This document shows positions 1 to 7,792 of a stretch of 64,000 bases of DNA, one piece after another (positions within the stretch are counted from its first letter, which is position 1; the number at the start of each line of letters is the position of its first letter). Under the pieces are notes generated by a model. That model saw nothing but the letters and a program-made list of their open reading frames with translations, was not told where the DNA came from and did not search any database. The stretch is from Seonamhaeicola sp. S2-3. Lineage in GTDB: Bacteria; Bacteroidota; Bacteroidia; Flavobacteriales; Flavobacteriaceae. A program made the position numbers and the translations under genes. The stretch is taken from positions 3,607,001 to 3,671,000 of the forward strand of contig NZ_CP019389.1 of the NCBI RefSeq assembly GCF_001971785.1. Direction: 5' to 3'.

Positions 1-1430
1 TTATGAAAACCAATAACCACCGTATTATAAACTTGTAACTTACCTATTAATTCACCAAGTAGTTCTGCTTTTACATGATGTACTTTGGTATATTTTTTTA
101 ATTCGTTAAAAAAAGTAGCGCCCGTATCATCTCCCATTTCTACATAAGCAATTGTTTTAGTTTCTAAGTGCTGTATTGGTAACAAATTGTCCTTATTGGT
201 TACAACGGTTATAGCATTTTCAAGTAATTCTTCATATAAAATATCATCTTCTAATCTGTTTAAATCTTTAGTTAAATTATAAACACCAACAGGTTCATAA
301 TTATGCAACCCTACTTTGTATTTAGCTTGAAGGATTTTTTTAACAGAATGCTCTAATCTATCTTCTGATATTTCGCCATTATTATAAGCTCTAATAATTC
401 TTAAAATACCAACCTCAACATCTTCAGACATGAGCATAACATCATTTCCTGCTTTAAAAGCAGCCACATCAATTTCGCCTGTTAAATCAAAATCTGCAGC
501 ACCTTTCATGGTTAAAGCATCTGTAAAAATGAGTCCTTTAAACCCTAAAGAACCTTTTAATATGTTGGTAACAATATTTTTTGACAATGATGAAGGATAA
601 CCAGAACGACTCTCTAAACTAGGCACATTTAAATGCGCTACCATAACACTTGAAAGTCCTTCTTTTATAAGTTTTTTATAAGGGTACAGTTCTACAGAAT
701 CTATCCTTTTTGCATCAAAATTTATTGTTGGTAAGGTTTTATGTGAATCTTGTTCTGTATCTCCATGACCTGGAAAATGTTTTGCATTAGCCAATACCCC
801 TGCACTTTGCATACCTTTCATAAAGGCCAAAGCTTTTTCTGTAACGTTATCTCTATCTTCTCCAAAAGACCGGTTGCCTATTATTGGATTTTTAGGGTTG
901 GTATTAATATCAACCACTGGGGCAAAATTAAAATGAACACCAATTCGTTTACAGTGATCTCCTATATGTTTTCCAGTTCTCTCAATAAGTTCATTGTCTT
1001 TAATGGCGCCTAGTGTCATATTCCAAGGAAAAGCATAGGTAGAATCTAACCGCATACTTAAGCCCCATTCGGCATCCATACCAATTAACAATGGAATTTT
1101 AGAAGCAGATTGTAACTCATTATTTAATTTAGCTTGCCTTACAGGTCCACCGTTAGAATAAATAACCCCTCCAATATGCTGTTCCTTTATTAGTTTTATA
1201 ACTTTATTTTTAGTTGCAAGATCTTGATTAGACATAACTTGAACCATGTACAATTGACCTACTTTTTCTTTTAAGGTCATAGTTGAATAGACACTATCAA
1301 CCCATTTTTTTTGAGCTTCAACATCTTCTGAAAGCAAAGGGTTAGAGCTTATTTGCCCCCATGTAACATTAATAACGAAAAGAAAAAATACAGTAGTTAA
1401 AATTTGACGCATAAAAGATTTTTTAAGCAT
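1..1430 (-). CDS. Glycoside hydrolase family 3 beta-N-acetylhexosaminidase, C-terminus beyond window
   Basis: Partial gene: the reading frame is open from the ATG at 1430 to the left edge, giving about 476 residues. The start has a stop codon three codons upstream; a second in-frame ATG at 1412 gives the same signal peptide (hydrophobic stretch ending NVTWGQ). The GH3 catalytic domain follows, with the NagZ-type signature KHFPGHGDTEQDSH and the segment FTDALTMKG holding the likely nucleophile Asp. A GH3 C-terminal domain begins near ELLENAITVVTNKDN. The family removes terminal N-acetylglucosamine from muropeptides or chitin-type glycans, here in the periplasm or at the surface. Flavobacterial homologues often carry a C-terminal beta-lactamase-like domain; whether this one does lies outside the window. 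Confidence 0.88.
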   Translation of the reverse strand, partial: MLKKSFMRQILTTVFFLFVINVTWGQISSNPLLSEDVEAQKKWVDSVYSTMTLKEKVGQLYMVQVMSNQDLATKNKVIKLIKEQHIGGVIYSNGGPVRQAKLNNELQSASKIPLLIGMDAEWGLSMRLDSTYAFPWNMTLGAIKDNELIERTGKHIGDHCKRIGVHFNFAPVVDINTNPKNPIIGNRSFGEDRDNVTEKALAFMKGMQSAGVLANAKHFPGHGDTEQDSHKTLPTINFDAKRIDSVELYPYKKLIKEGLSSVMVAHLNVPSLESRSGYPSSLSKNIVTNILKGSLGFKGLIFTDALTMKGAADFDLTGEIDVAAFKAGNDVMLMSEDVEVGILRIIRAYNNGEISEDRLEHSVKKILQAKYKVGLHNYEPVGVYNLTKDLNRLEDDILYEELLENAITVVTNKDNLLPIQHLETKTIAYVEMGDDTGATFFNELKKYTKVHHVKAELLGELIGKLQVYNTVVIGFH

Positions 1431-1546
1431 ATTAACATTAAGTACTTAACACTAATAATCGTGCCAAAGTACTACTTTTAGAAACAAGATAAAAAGACTT
1501 TAAGATAGTTTTATAAAGAAGAGGTTAACTAGGTATTATTAGCAAA

Positions 1547-2770
1547 CTATTCAATTAAATCAATATGTCTGTCATGGTAGCCTAATAAGTATAAAACACC
1601 ATCTAACCCTATACTAGAAATAGAGCTTTCTGCATTTTCTTTTACAGTAGGTTTTGCATGAAATGCAATTCCTAAACCAGCAAGATTAAGCATTGGTAAA
1701 TCATTAGCACCATCGCCCACAGCTATAGTTTGGCTAATATCTATACCTTCTTTTTGGGCAATTTCTTTTAGGTATTCTGCTTTTTTCTCACCATTAACAA
1801 TTTCACCTAAATAATTACCTGTTAAGGCTCCATTTTTAATTTCTAATTGGTTAGCATACACATAATCTATACCCAATTCCTTTTGCAAATAGTGACCAAA
1901 ATAGGTAAATCCTCCAGACAAAATAGCGGTTTTAAATCCGTAGTTTTTCAAGGTATCTATTAATCTTCTAGCACCTTTAGTGATAGGAAGATTAACCGCT
2001 ACATTTTGCAAGACTTCTTCACTCAAGCCTTCTAAAAGTTTCATACGCTTTTTAAAACTTTCGTTGAAGTCTATTTCTCCTTGCATTGCAGACTCTGTAA
2101 TGGCTTTTACTTGCTCTCCAACACCTGCTAATTCTGCCAACTCATCAATAACCTCTGTTTGAATAAGCGTAGAATCCATGTCAAAACATACCAAGCGTCT
2201 GTTGCGTCTATAAATATTATCTTCTTGAAACGCAATATCAACATCCATTTCTTGTGAAATTTGCATGAATTTTTCGGTAAACTCTGCTTTATTTTCAATT
2301 TTACCTCTTATAGAGAGTTGTATTGAAGCTCTAGGATATTCTTCTTCTTTAACTAAAGATAAACGCCCTGTAAGACGTGTAATGGCATCTATATTTAAAC
2401 CTTTATCTGATACTAATTTTGTGACTTCAGATATTTGTTCTGCTGCTAATTTTTCGCCTAAAATAGTTACTATATACCTATCTTTACCCTGAAGGCTCAC
2501 CCAATTTTCGTAATCATCTAAAGAAATGGGATTGAATTTTGCTGTAACACCCAACTCATAAGCCTTAAACAATAAATCTTTTAATACGGCTGCTGATTTT
2601 TTTCCTTTTGGGATTTCAAACATAATACCTAATGATAAGGTATTATGAATATTGGCTTGACCAATATCTAACACTTTAGCACCGTATTCTGCCAATACAG
2701 AGGTTAAACCAGAGGTTAATCCGGGTTTATCTTGTCCGGAAATATTTAATAAAAAAATATCGTTAGCCAT
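1547..2770 (-). CDS. serB: Phosphoserine phosphatase with tandem ACT domains
   Basis: 407 residues. The N-terminal ~90 residues (DIFLLNISGQDKPGLTSGL) form one ACT domain and residues ~98-180 a second. A HAD phosphatase domain follows, with motif I DMDSTLIQTE (D197 nucleophile, D199), the SGGFTYFG segment and GDGANDLPML as motif III. It hydrolyses O-phosphoserine to L-serine in the last step of serine synthesis. The ACT domains suggest feedback control by serine, as known for two-ACT SerB proteins. It is the next to last gene of a minus-strand series and is followed after 116 bp by the GH3 gene. Confidence 0.95.
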   Translation of the reverse strand: MANDIFLLNISGQDKPGLTSGLTSVLAEYGAKVLDIGQANIHNTLSLGIMFEIPKGKKSAAVLKDLLFKAYELGVTAKFNPISLDDYENWVSLQGKDRYIVTILGEKLAAEQISEVTKLVSDKGLNIDAITRLTGRLSLVKEEEYPRASIQLSIRGKIENKAEFTEKFMQISQEMDVDIAFQEDNIYRRNRRLVCFDMDSTLIQTEVIDELAELAGVGEQVKAITESAMQGEIDFNESFKKRMKLLEGLSEEVLQNVAVNLPITKGARRLIDTLKNYGFKTAILSGGFTYFGHYLQKELGIDYVYANQLEIKNGALTGNYLGEIVNGEKKAEYLKEIAQKEGIDISQTIAVGDGANDLPMLNLAGLGIAFHAKPTVKENAESSISSIGLDGVLYLLGYHDRHIDLIE

Positions 2771-2844
2771 TTTTTTGGGTTTACGCTTTGAAAGTTGTAA
2801 AAATCAACATTCTATTTGAAATATAAAAAGAAGTGAAATAAAAT

Positions 2845-3330
2845 TTAGTTAAGAAATCTACTATGCCAACTTTCACTAGCTGGTACTTCCCAGTTTTCTT
2901 TAAACTCTGCTATGTTGTTAACCAGATTATTAAAGACAATGGTATTTTTAGAGATGGCCCTATCTTTTGCCATTTTTTTAAAATCTGCTAAAGATTTATA
3001 AGCTATGAATTCTCCTTGTTTGTAAGATACGTTCATTTTATCCATTAAATCTACATTGTATTCTTGCTCTAATTGTTGAATAAAATGTACAGAAGCATCT
3101 ATAGAGCACCCAGTGGCTGCGTTTAAATTTTGATTTAAACCAATGATGATAAAACGTTTATATTTTATTTGAAACCCAGAATGTAAATCGGCTCCATGAG
3201 CGGTCCAATTTTCAATAAAGGTTTCTAATTTAGAGGATATTTCGGCTATTTCTTCTTCTGTAAAAGAACGGTTAGCTTGGTAAATCCAAACTTTAGACTC
3301 TTCTGGTAATGTATTAAAATCTACTAGCAT
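2845..3330 (-). CDS. Conserved flavobacterial protein, often labelled ABC transporter ATPase
   Basis: 161 residues, soluble, no signal peptide or membrane segment. I recognise it as a conserved Bacteroidota protein that databases often call an ABC transporter ATPase. The sequence does not support that name: there is no Walker A (GxxGxGKS/T), no LSGGQ signature and no Walker B. Visible features are a W-rich N-terminus (SKVWIYQANRSF) and the segment ATGCSIDASVHFIQQLE. It starts 5 bp after the iron-sulfur protein gene ends, so it is probably co-transcribed with that module. Function unknown. Confidence 0.8.
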   Translation of the reverse strand: MLVDFNTLPEESKVWIYQANRSFTEEEIAEISSKLETFIENWTAHGADLHSGFQIKYKRFIIIGLNQNLNAATGCSIDASVHFIQQLEQEYNVDLMDKMNVSYKQGEFIAYKSLADFKKMAKDRAISKNTIVFNNLVNNIAEFKENWEVPASESWHSRFLN

Positions 3331-3335
3331 TTTGT

Positions 3336-4127
3336 TTATAATTCTTCTGAATTAGCAATTAGTTCAGCGATATCTAAAACTGAAATTTCGGATTCTTTTT
3401 CTTTGGCTTTAACACCATCGGTCATCATGGTATTACAATAAGGACAACCTGTTGCTATTATATTAGGGTTTGTTTGTAGCGCATCTTCGGTTCTTAGCAC
3501 ATTTATATCTTTATCGCCTTTTTCGGGTTCTTTAAACATTTGAGCCCCACCTGCCCCACAACATAATGCGTTACGTTTATGTCGGTTCATTTCAACAATA
3601 CTTGCATTGGTACTTTTTAGTATCTCCCTTGGTGCATTATATTCATTGTTGGCTCTTCCTAAATAACATGGGTCATGAAAAGTAATACGCTTTCCTTTGT
3701 ATAAATTACCTTTAAGTTTTAGTCGACCAGATTTAATTAACTCTTGAATAAACTGTGTATGATGCACTACATCATAATTTCCTCCTAATTCTGGGTATTC
3801 GTTTTTTAAGCAATTGAACGAATGGGGATCACAGGTAACAATTTTTTTTACTCCGTAAGCATTTAGTACTTCAATATTCATTAATGCTTGCATTTGAAAT
3901 AAAAACTCATTCCCAGCACGTTTAGCAACGTCGCCCGTGCAACTTTCTTCGGTACCTAAAACGGCAAAATCTACTTCTGCTTTATTAAGAATTTTAACAA
4001 AGGCTTTGGTTATTTTTTTGGCTCTATCATCAAAACTGCCAGCAGACCCTACCCAAAACAAAACCTCAGGTTTCTTGCCTTCTGCCATTAAATCTGCCAT
4101 GATTGGCACTTTAAGTTCATCACTCAT
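3336..4127 (-). CDS. CCG-domain iron-sulfur protein (HdrB/GlcF-like)
   Basis: 263 residues with two CCG (cysteine-rich) half-domains. The first holds TEESCTGD with TCDPHSFNCLKNEYP. The second holds FHDPCYLGR, ALCCGAGG and GCPYC. The arrangement matches the heterodisulfide-reductase subunit B and glycolate-oxidase GlcF families, which bind a noncubane or [4Fe-4S] cluster at the CCG motif. It has no membrane segment. The gene just upstream encodes a membrane protein with two [4Fe-4S] motifs, so the two probably form a membrane-anchored electron-transfer complex at the inner face. Natural substrate unknown. Confidence 0.85.
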   Translation of the reverse strand: MSDELKVPIMADLMAEGKKPEVLFWVGSAGSFDDRAKKITKAFVKILNKAEVDFAVLGTEESCTGDVAKRAGNEFLFQMQALMNIEVLNAYGVKKIVTCDPHSFNCLKNEYPELGGNYDVVHHTQFIQELIKSGRLKLKGNLYKGKRITFHDPCYLGRANNEYNAPREILKSTNASIVEMNRHKRNALCCGAGGAQMFKEPEKGDKDINVLRTEDALQTNPNIIATGCPYCNTMMTDGVKAKEKESEISVLDIAELIANSEEL

Positions 4128-4146
4128 ACCGTTAGGTTATTTTGAA

Positions 4147-5454
4147 TTATTCATTTTTCCAGTTTAATCTATCCATTTGGTTATAAGGCCATGGAGCACC
4201 ATTATTTTCAATATTACTCATCATATTATTTAGTTCTGTTGGGGCAGCACTTTGCTCCATAACTAAATAACGACGCATATCTAAAATAATTGACAATGGG
4301 TTAATGCTTACCGGACATTCTTCTACACAGGCGTTACAGGTAGTACATGCCCAAAGTTCTTCATGGGTTATATAATCTCCTAATAATTGTTTGCCATCAT
4401 CTTTAAATTCACCCTTATTGGCATCTATATTTTTACCTACTTCTTCTAATCTATCACGCGTATCCATCATAATTTTACGAGGTGATAGTTTTTTACCTGT
4501 TAAATTAGCAGGACATGATGATGTACACCTACCACATTCTGTACAGGTATAAGCATTAAGTAGTTGTACCCAGTTTAAATCTTGTACATCACTAGCGCCA
4601 AACTTGGCAGGCATTTCATCGTTTGTATCATCGGCAGGAGCTGCAAATGGGTCTGCATTGGGATCCATCATTAACTTAACCTCTTTGGTTACAGATTCTA
4701 AATTGTTAAACTGTCCCTTAGGTTTTAAGCTTCCGTAATAGGTGTTTGGAAATGCTAACAGAATATGCAAATGTTTTGAAAAATATAAGTAGTTTAAAAA
4801 GATTAAAATACCTACAATGTGTAGCCACCATGCACTTCTTTCAACAATATGTAGTGTAGCTTCTGGTAAATTACTAAACCACGGTGCTATAAATTGGCTG
4901 ATAACATTGCCATTATTCATGCTTTGAAATGCTACATCGGTAGCATTCATTATTAAAAACAGTGTCATAAGCACCATTTCAAAATACAAGATGTAATTGG
5001 CATCATTTTTTGGCCAACTAGTCATTTCTTTATTCCAAAAACGGCGTATTTTAATTACATTTCTCCTAATCCAAAATAGAGTAACAGATACTAAAACTAA
5101 AATGGCTAATATTTCAAAAATTCCAATTAGAACTCCGTAAGTTACTCCTATTCCAGAGAATGCTCTATGAGTACCTAATAACCCATCAATAATTATTTCT
5201 AAAACTTCAATATTAATAACAATAAACCCTACATAAACAATAGCATGCAACATGCCTGCAATAGGTCTACGCACCATTTTACTTTGCCCAAAGGCAATGC
5301 GCATCATGTTTTTAAAACGTTCTTTTTTGTTATTACTTACATCTACATCTTGCCCAAGCTTGATATTTCTAATTAGCTTTTTTACATTTTTAGTAAAATA
5401 ACCAATTCCGAAAATGAGTAGAATTGCAAAAATTATATTTGGCAAATAATTCAT
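4147..5454 (-). CDS. Membrane protein with 2x[4Fe-4S] dicluster domain
   Basis: 435 residues. About five hydrophobic segments occupy the first ~240 residues, resembling the cytochrome-b-like anchor of HdrE/NarI-type proteins. A cytoplasmic dicluster ferredoxin domain follows, with CTECGRCTSSCPANLTG and CTTCNACVEECPVSINP, each a CX2CX2CX3CP pattern. It overlaps the product logic of the downstream CCG protein: together they resemble an HdrCB or DsrMK-type quinol-linked module. The start lies 1 bp after the MlaD-like gene stop. Electron donor and acceptor cannot be told from the sequence. Confidence 0.85.
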   Translation of the reverse strand: MNYLPNIIFAILLIFGIGYFTKNVKKLIRNIKLGQDVDVSNNKKERFKNMMRIAFGQSKMVRRPIAGMLHAIVYVGFIVINIEVLEIIIDGLLGTHRAFSGIGVTYGVLIGIFEILAILVLVSVTLFWIRRNVIKIRRFWNKEMTSWPKNDANYILYFEMVLMTLFLIMNATDVAFQSMNNGNVISQFIAPWFSNLPEATLHIVERSAWWLHIVGILIFLNYLYFSKHLHILLAFPNTYYGSLKPKGQFNNLESVTKEVKLMMDPNADPFAAPADDTNDEMPAKFGASDVQDLNWVQLLNAYTCTECGRCTSSCPANLTGKKLSPRKIMMDTRDRLEEVGKNIDANKGEFKDDGKQLLGDYITHEELWACTTCNACVEECPVSINPLSIILDMRRYLVMEQSAAPTELNNMMSNIENNGAPWPYNQMDRLNWKNE

Positions 5455-5455
5455 A

Positions 5456-6403
5456 CTAGTTGTTTTCTTCTTCGTCTCCTGAATAAGGTATTTCTTTTTT
5501 AGAAAGTATTCTAAAATAGCGTTTTGGGTGCAGTTTAATATCTCTTAAAAGCTCCTCTAATTCTTCTGTTGCTCCTTCTAAATTGTTATATAAAGTCTCG
5601 TCTTTTAACAATTTACCCATAGAGCCTTCGCCTTTTTCTAAACCTGCTAAAATGGTGTTGAAGTTATTTAAAGTAGACTCTAAATTATCAATGGTTTTAC
5701 CAATGTTTGTATTAGCAATAGAATCTGATACTTTAGATAAATTAGAAGTTATTATTTCTACATTTGATAATGATTTATTTAAATTACTGTTATCATTTCC
5801 TAATAGGTTGTTAATAGATTGCGCCGAAACTTTAAATGTTTTAATAGTAGCGTTTAACTCTGCAATACTACTTCTTAAATTAGCTTTTGTTTGTTCATCA
5901 AAAACATCATTTATGTTTGATAGTGATTGTTTACTACTACCTAGAACAGCTTCTAATTTTTCTTGTAATGGCGTAAGTTTTTGGTTTACTAATTCACTTA
6001 ATCCAGCCTTAACACTTCCGGCTAACACATCGCCATCTTTGGCATTTTCTGCGCCATCAAATGCTGGTACAATAGCAATAGCTTTACCTCCAATAAGGCC
6101 TGTTTCATATAATTCGGCTTTACTATTTTTTGAGAATTGAAAATCGCTATCTACTAATAATTCTACTCTAAGTTTAGCAGAACCATCGCCTTTAAAGTCT
6201 ATTTTAGTAATCTTTCCTATTACTTTTCCGCTAATAGTTACTGGCATTGATGGGGTTAAACCTTCAACATTATCATATTCTGTATAAAACCTACGTGAAG
6301 AATCTAGTAGATTTTGTCCTTTTAAGTAATTAAACCCAAAAATAAGAAGTATTATTCCTGAAATTACTAATAAGGCTGTTTTAACTTCTTTTGTTATTTT
6401 CAT
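5456..6403 (-). CDS. MlaD/MCE-family lipid-transport protein
   Basis: 315 residues. One N-terminal membrane anchor (LLVISGIILLIFGFNYL) is followed by an MCE domain at about residues 35-115 (SRRFYTEYDNVEGLTPSMPV, then SGKVIGKIT). The rest is a long helical tail rich in Asn and Ser with predicted amphipathic helices. MCE proteins form hexameric rings in the periplasm that carry phospholipids or other lipids between membranes. No MlaE/MlaF permease or ATPase gene is next to it. It sits between the amidase gene and the iron-sulfur genes, an order I associate with flavobacterial genomes. Confidence 0.88.
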   Translation of the reverse strand: MKITKEVKTALLVISGIILLIFGFNYLKGQNLLDSSRRFYTEYDNVEGLTPSMPVTISGKVIGKITKIDFKGDGSAKLRVELLVDSDFQFSKNSKAELYETGLIGGKAIAIVPAFDGAENAKDGDVLAGSVKAGLSELVNQKLTPLQEKLEAVLGSSKQSLSNINDVFDEQTKANLRSSIAELNATIKTFKVSAQSINNLLGNDNSNLNKSLSNVEIITSNLSKVSDSIANTNIGKTIDNLESTLNNFNTILAGLEKGEGSMGKLLKDETLYNNLEGATEELEELLRDIKLHPKRYFRILSKKEIPYSGDEEENN

Positions 6404-6546
6404 CTAATGTTAGTTGATTTTTATGGTTGGGGCAGATGTAACTAGCCATGTGAATTTTAAAATTCTTATAAATTCTATTTTATGGCTCATTTTATAATTA
6501 AATATGTTTGAAAAACAAATTTAAAATAATTTTGAAAAGAACACTC

Positions 6547-7641
6547 TTAATTGGCTATTGTTTTTAAGGCTTCTGTTAACGGTATTTTTTTTCCATTTTT
6601 AAAAGCTACTACAAAACTAGAGCTATAGCCTTTGCTTCTGGCTTCTTCTTCTAACTGTTTTGTGGTTTCGTAATTAGTTGTACTACCATAATAGTATTTA
6701 TACAAACTACCTTCTTTTAATCTGGTAATTTCATTTAAGCCTTTAAAATTATATGGCTTGGTTTCTAATGCTTTAGAACTGGCTGCTATTTGAATTTTAA
6801 ATTCTATACCATTTGATTCTTTTGGAATTTCATCAAACTCTTTATTGTCACTAAAGTCTCCTATTGTAGCTATACTATTTTTATAATCTAAAATAGCTTT
6901 AGTTATAGCTGTTGAAATCTCTTTTTGACCTTTGGATGAATTTAAGTAAACACCTTCTCTCTTATATGTTAAAAAACCTACCTCTATTAAAACACTGGGC
7001 ATTACCGTTTGGTGTAATACTATAAAACCTGCCTGCTTTACCCCTCTGTTTTTACGTTTTAATGAATTGGTAAACTTATCTTGAATTATTCTAGCTAGTT
7101 TAATACTTTGGTCTAAATATTCTTCTTGTGCTATAGAGATTGCTAAAAAAGATTCTGGTGAATTAGGATTAAAACCATCATATTTTTGCTCATAATTACT
7201 TTCTTGAAAAATTACAGAATTTTCCTTTTTAGCTACTTCAAAATTAGTTTTATTTCTATGAGTTCCTAACACAAATGTTTCAGTTCCATGCGCTTGAGAG
7301 TTATGAGCGTTACAATGAACAGATACAAATAAATCGGCATTGGCTTTATTGGCAATGGCTCCTCGTACATCTAAATCTATAAAAACATCCTTTTTACGAG
7401 TATATACAACTTTAATGTTTGGATTTCTTTCTAGTTGCCTTCCTGTTTCTAAAACAATTTTTAAAGCAATATCTTTTTCTTTAAAACCACTCCCCATATT
7501 ACCTGGATCTTTACCACCATGCCCCGCATCTAACACTACAACAAACTTATTAGAATTAGATTGAGCATACACATTAGTATCTAAAGAAAATGTTAATACT
7601 GATATAATTAATACGAAAAGTGATAATCTGTACGTTTGCAT
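6547..7641 (-). CDS. N-acetylmuramoyl-L-alanine amidase
   Basis: 364 residues with an N-terminal signal peptide ending near LDTNVYAQ. The Amidase_3 domain spans residues ~33-250: VVLDAGHGGKDPG (Zn His), FKEKDIALKIVLE (Zn Glu), FVSVHCNAH (Zn His) and VLIEVGFLTYKREG (catalytic Glu). This is the AmiC type. The last ~90 residues (FKIQIAASSKALETKPYNF and after) resemble a SPOR-like peptidoglycan-binding module. It cleaves the bond between N-acetylmuramic acid and L-Ala during cell separation. It is transcribed divergently from lptD. Confidence 0.92.
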   Translation of the reverse strand: MQTYRLSLFVLIISVLTFSLDTNVYAQSNSNKFVVVLDAGHGGKDPGNMGSGFKEKDIALKIVLETGRQLERNPNIKVVYTRKKDVFIDLDVRGAIANKANADLFVSVHCNAHNSQAHGTETFVLGTHRNKTNFEVAKKENSVIFQESNYEQKYDGFNPNSPESFLAISIAQEEYLDQSIKLARIIQDKFTNSLKRKNRGVKQAGFIVLHQTVMPSVLIEVGFLTYKREGVYLNSSKGQKEISTAITKAILDYKNSIATIGDFSDNKEFDEIPKESNGIEFKIQIAASSKALETKPYNFKGLNEITRLKEGSLYKYYYGSTTNYETTKQLEEEARSKGYSSSFVVAFKNGKKIPLTEALKTIAN

Positions 7642-7792
7642 AAATATTTTAACGTCTAAAAAAAACGGTTTATTACTTGTTATTTTTAAGTGTAGATTTT
7701 ATTTTAAATTTTAAATCAATACACAGAAAAATATATGTAATTTTGGCAATTCAAAAACCGAGCCATACTTTTACAAAAATACATTAAAAGCG

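Noticed and set aside
750-1013. 87-residue plus-strand reading frame
   Set aside because: It runs antisense within the GH3 gene, and its translation has no recognisable features.
1980-2492. Plus-strand reading frames antisense to serB
   Set aside because: They are antisense shadows with no domain or start signal.
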